Positions 6,257 to 8,238 of a DNA stretch of 8,238 nt are shown one piece after another. The stretch is from an uncultured Amaricoccus sp. (lineage in GTDB: Bacteria; Pseudomonadota; Alphaproteobacteria; Rhodobacterales; Rhodobacteraceae). The stretch lies in assembly GCF_937858865.1 (NCBI RefSeq), contig NZ_CALLYO010000541.1, positions 1-8,238 on the forward strand. Direction: 5' to 3'. The position numbers and the translations under genes are program-made. A model generated the notes under the pieces. It did no database searches and was not told where the DNA came from. It saw only the letters and a list, made by a program, of their open reading frames with translations. Within the stretch, counting starts at the first letter, position 1; the number at the start of each line of letters is the position of its first letter.

Positions 6257-7126
6257 ATGGCGCTCGGGGGCAGCATCCTGACCTGGTACGAGGGCCGCTG
6301 GCAGAGCGGCAACGTGCCGATCCTCGGCGCCGCCGACCATGGCGCCTGGCTCGGCACCATGGTCTTCGACGGCGCGCGCAGCTTCGAGGGGGTGATCCCA
6401 GACCTCGACCTGCACTGCGCGCGGCTGATCCGCTCGGCCGAGGCGATGGGGCTCGCCGCGCCGCTCGACGCCCGCGCCGTCGAGGCGCTGGTGCGCGACG
6501 GCGTCCGCCGGCTCGGCGCCGACCGGCCGCTCTATCTCCGCCCGATGCTCTGGTCGCGCGAGGGCTCGCCGGCGATCATCGACGCGCTGCCCGAGTCCAG
6601 CGCCTTCGCCCTCTGCCTCGAGGAGGTGCCGATGCCGCCGCCCGGCCGCTTCGCCCTCACCGTCTCGCCCTTCCGCCGCCCCCCGGCCGATTCCGCCGTC
6701 TCGGCCGCCAAGGCTGCCTGCCACTATCCCAACAACGCCCGCATCGTGCGCGACGCGCGTGCCCGCGGCTTCCAGAACGCGCTCTCGCTCGACCAGGGGG
6801 GGCATGTCGCCGAGACCGCCTCGACCAACGCCTTCCTGGTCAAGGACGGCGTGGTGATGACCCCGGCGCCGAACGGCACCTTCCTCGCCGGCATCACCCG
6901 CGCCCGCGTCATCGAGCTGCTGCGCGCCGACGGCACCGAGGTCGTGGAGACCGCGCTCACCGTCGAGGACTTCGCCGCGGCCGACGAGATCTTCCTGACC
7001 GGCAACGCCAGCAAGGTGACGCCCGTCACCCGCTTCGAGGCGCGCGAGCTCGGCCCGGCGCCGGTCGCGGCGCGCGCCCGCGCCCTCTACTGGGACTATG
7101 CCCACCAGGGACGCCGGGCCGCCTGA
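6257..7126 (+). CDS. Class IV aminotransferase, branched-chain amino acid type
   Basis: This is a predicted PLP-dependent fold-type IV aminotransferase, cytoplasmic, related to IlvE, which interconverts leucine, isoleucine and valine with their 2-oxo acids using glutamate. The 289-residue protein has GAADHGAWLGTMVFDGARSF (24-43), LDLHCARLIRSAEAMGL (50-66), LYLRPMLW (92-99), and the PLP lysine region SAAKAACHYPNNARI (149-163, K152 expected Schiff base). It continues with NALSLDQGGHVAETASTNAF (174-193), where E186 is the usual ring-nitrogen contact, then PAPNGTFLAGITR (204-216) and DEIFLTGNASKVTPVT (243-258). ATG 6257 is preceded by GGGGAGGG at 6245-6252; the open frame reaches further left only by running over the end of COQ9. 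The stop overlaps the next ATG by one base (TGATG). D-amino-acid or aminodeoxychorismate-lyase activity cannot be excluded from motifs alone, but the spacing fits BCAT-like enzymes best. Confidence 0.92.
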   Translation: MALGGSILTWYEGRWQSGNVPILGAADHGAWLGTMVFDGARSFEGVIPDLDLHCARLIRSAEAMGLAAPLDARAVEALVRDGVRRLGADRPLYLRPMLWSREGSPAIIDALPESSAFALCLEEVPMPPPGRFALTVSPFRRPPADSAVSAAKAACHYPNNARIVRDARARGFQNALSLDQGGHVAETASTNAFLVKDGVVMTPAPNGTFLAGITRARVIELLRADGTEVVETALTVEDFAAADEIFLTGNASKVTPVTRFEARELGPAPVAARARALYWDYAHQGRRAA

Positions 7127-7893
7127 TGCGGGCGCGCTTCGACTACGCTGGCTGCAATGTCTTCGTCGCCGGCGGCACCAGCGGCATCAACCTCGGCATC
7201 GCCCAGGCCTTCGCCGCTGCCGGCGCCCGGCTCGGGGTCGGCAGCCGCCGGCCGGAGAAGGTCGAGGCGGCCGTCGCCGGCCTCGGCCCGGACGCCCTCG
7301 GCTACGTCTTCGACGTGCGCGACGCGGGCGCCGTCGCCGAGGCGGTCGCGGGTTTCGCGGCCACCGCCGGGCCGATCGACGTGCTCGTCTCCGGCGCGGC
7401 GGGGAACTTTCCGGCCAGCGTCGCCGAGATGAGCCCGAACGGCTTCAAGGCGGTCGTCGACATCGACCTTCTCGGCAGCTTCCACGTGATGAAGGCGGCC
7501 TATCCGCACATGCGCCGGCCCGGCGGCAGCCTGATCAACATCTCCGCCCCGCAGGCCGCCATCGCGATGCCGATGCAGGCGCACGTCTGCGCCGCCAAGG
7601 CCGGGGTCGACATGCTGACCCGCTGCCTCGCCATCGAGTGGGGCCCCGAGGGGTTGCGCGTCAACGGCGTCGTCCCCGGCCCGATCGAGGGCACCGAGGG
7701 CATGGCGCGGCTCGCCCCCACCCCCGAGGCCCGCGCCCGCATCGCGCGCGGCGTGCCGCTCGGCCGGCTCGGGGCGCCCGGCGAGGTGGCCGAGGCCTGC
7801 CTCTGGCTCGGCTCCGCCTCCGCCGGCTACGTGAACGGGGCCATCCTGCCCGCCGACGGCGGCTGGTCGCTCCGGGGAGCGCAGATCGCATGA
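7126..7893 (+). CDS. SDR family oxidoreductase, 2,4-dienoyl-CoA reductase-like
   Basis: This is a 255-residue short-chain dehydrogenase/reductase with a Rossmann fold, NAD(P)H-dependent and cytoplasmic. The cofactor motif is GGTSGINLG (16-24), followed by SGAAGNFPAS (89-98), INIS (137-140, S140) and an AKAGVDMLTRCLAIEWG stretch (157-173, K158), then RVNGVVPGPI (178-187) and a C-terminal GAILPADGGWS (238-248). The usual YxxxK tyrosine position holds V154, preceded by H153. Together with the AAGNF motif this matches the DECR/PECR-like branch, which reduces 2,4-dienoyl-CoA or enoyl-CoA during fatty-acid metabolism and uses different catalytic residues. Start ATG 7126 overlaps the aminotransferase stop by one base, so translation is probably coupled. 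The substrate is inferred, not shown. Confidence 0.92.
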   Translation: MRARFDYAGCNVFVAGGTSGINLGIAQAFAAAGARLGVGSRRPEKVEAAVAGLGPDALGYVFDVRDAGAVAEAVAGFAATAGPIDVLVSGAAGNFPASVAEMSPNGFKAVVDIDLLGSFHVMKAAYPHMRRPGGSLINISAPQAAIAMPMQAHVCAAKAGVDMLTRCLAIEWGPEGLRVNGVVPGPIEGTEGMARLAPTPEARARIARGVPLGRLGAPGEVAEACLWLGSASAGYVNGAILPADGGWSLRGAQIA

Positions 7894-8021
7894 GCCGAAC
7901 GCTGCCCGTCCGTCGTGGGCCGGAACGCTCCTGGCCTTGCCGGCCTCTCCCAAGGGCACGGGCGGGGATGGGGCGACGCTGCGCCTCGCTCGTCGGCCAC
8001 CGCGCGGGGATCGCATGAGCC
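7884..8021 (+). repeat. 13-bp direct repeat flanking the SDR/quinone oxidoreductase junction
   Basis: GATCGCATGAGCC occurs at 7884-7896 and again at 8009-8021, with a period of 125 bases. The first copy contains the SDR stop (TGA 7891-7893) and an overlapping ATG at 7890. The second contains the quinone oxidoreductase start ATG 8015 and an overlapping TGA. The bases between show no recognisable gene. A weak GGCCGG/CCGGCC inverted pair (7918-7923 and 7940-7945) lies inside, with no terminator-like T run. Confidence 0.7.
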
Positions 8022-8238
8022 TGCCCGCCGAGATGACGGTCGTCGAGATCACCGCCCCCGGCGGCCCCGAGGTGCTGCGCCCGGCCCGCCGGCGCGTGCC
8101 GCAGCCGGCCGCGGGCGAGATCCTGATCCGGGTGCGCGCCGCCGGCGTCAACCGTCCCGACGTGGCGCAGCGCGCCGGCGCCTACCCGCCGCCGCCCGGC
8201 GCCTCCGACCTGCCCGGCCTCGAGGCGGCGGGCGAGGT
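8015..8238 (+). CDS. NAD(P)H:quinone oxidoreductase (zeta-crystallin/PIG3 type), 5' part only
   Basis: Only the first 74 codons are in the window and the frame stays open to the right edge. The protein begins MSLPAEMTVVEITAPGGPEV, then shows GEILIRVRAAGVNRPDVAQR (residues 35-54), AGAYPPPPGASDLPGLEAAG (55-74). These are the N-terminal GroES-like signatures of the medium-chain dehydrogenase/reductase quinone oxidoreductase family, with the conserved GVNRxDxxQRxGxYPPPPGAS segment typical of the PIG3-like bacterial branch. Such enzymes are zinc-free and reduce quinones with NADPH. GGGGA at 8006-8010 precedes ATG 8015; an in-frame ATG at 8033 is a possible alternative start. The position downstream of COQ9 fits a quinone-related neighbourhood. 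The NADPH-binding domain lies outside the window. Confidence 0.92.
   Translation, partial: MSLPAEMTVVEITAPGGPEVLRPARRRVPQPAAGEILIRVRAAGVNRPDVAQRAGAYPPPPGASDLPGLEAAGE

Noticed and set aside
6134..7105. Long minus-strand frame opposite the aminotransferase
   Set aside because: The product has no recognisable domain and is a low-complexity antisense shadow of a gene with complete class IV aminotransferase motifs.
7096..8151. A 351-codon minus-strand frame across SDR and quinone oxidoreductase
   Set aside because: The composition is Gly/Ala/Arg-rich without motifs, and it spans two clear plus-strand genes and their junction.

Overview
The window is a very GC-rich stretch (well above 70% by eye) of ordinary chromosomal genes from an alphaproteobacterium. 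Three things point that way: an alphaproteobacterial-type small subunit IV of aa3 cytochrome c oxidase, a COQ9-family ubiquinone protein divergent from rpsU, and an ExoD-family membrane protein. A Rhodospirillales/Acetobacteraceae or Rhizobiales-like host is plausible, but the sequence alone does not settle the order. No mobile element, CRISPR array, tRNA or rRNA was seen.

Layout, left to right. (1) 1-619, minus strand: the N-terminal part of an L-threonylcarbamoyladenylate synthase (Sua5/YrdC), cut by the window edge and carrying an apparent frameshift near 480-497. (2) 746-3475, plus strand: a two-gene unit of a long acyl-CoA dehydrogenase followed, with zero spacing, by a metallo-beta-lactamase-fold hydrolase; this looks like fatty-acid or acyl-CoA catabolism. 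(3) 3539-5009, plus strand: aa3 oxidase subunit IV, a lipoprotein of unknown function with a possible permuted NlpC/P60-like fold, and an ExoD-family inner-membrane protein. (4) A strong GC-rich hairpin at 5065-5097 separates the plus-strand run from the converging rpsU gene.

(5) rpsU (5128-5334, minus strand) has a good sigma70-type promoter and starts at GTG. It diverges from (6) a plus-strand run, 5479 to the right edge: COQ9-family protein, a branched-chain-type class IV aminotransferase, a short-chain dehydrogenase of the 2,4-dienoyl-CoA reductase type, and the start of an NAD(P)H:quinone oxidoreductase. The aminotransferase and the dehydrogenase overlap by one base. The junction between the dehydrogenase and the quinone oxidoreductase contains a 13-bp direct repeat, which creates the same ATGA stop/start motif on both sides of a 125-bp period.

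Acyl-CoA oxidation, respiratory chain parts (oxidase subunit IV, ubiquinone biosynthesis, quinone oxidoreductase) and amino-acid transamination are a coherent housekeeping set. I found no convincing new biological system. The points most worth checking are the Sua5 frameshift, the duplicated ATGA junction, and the uncharacterised lipoprotein.
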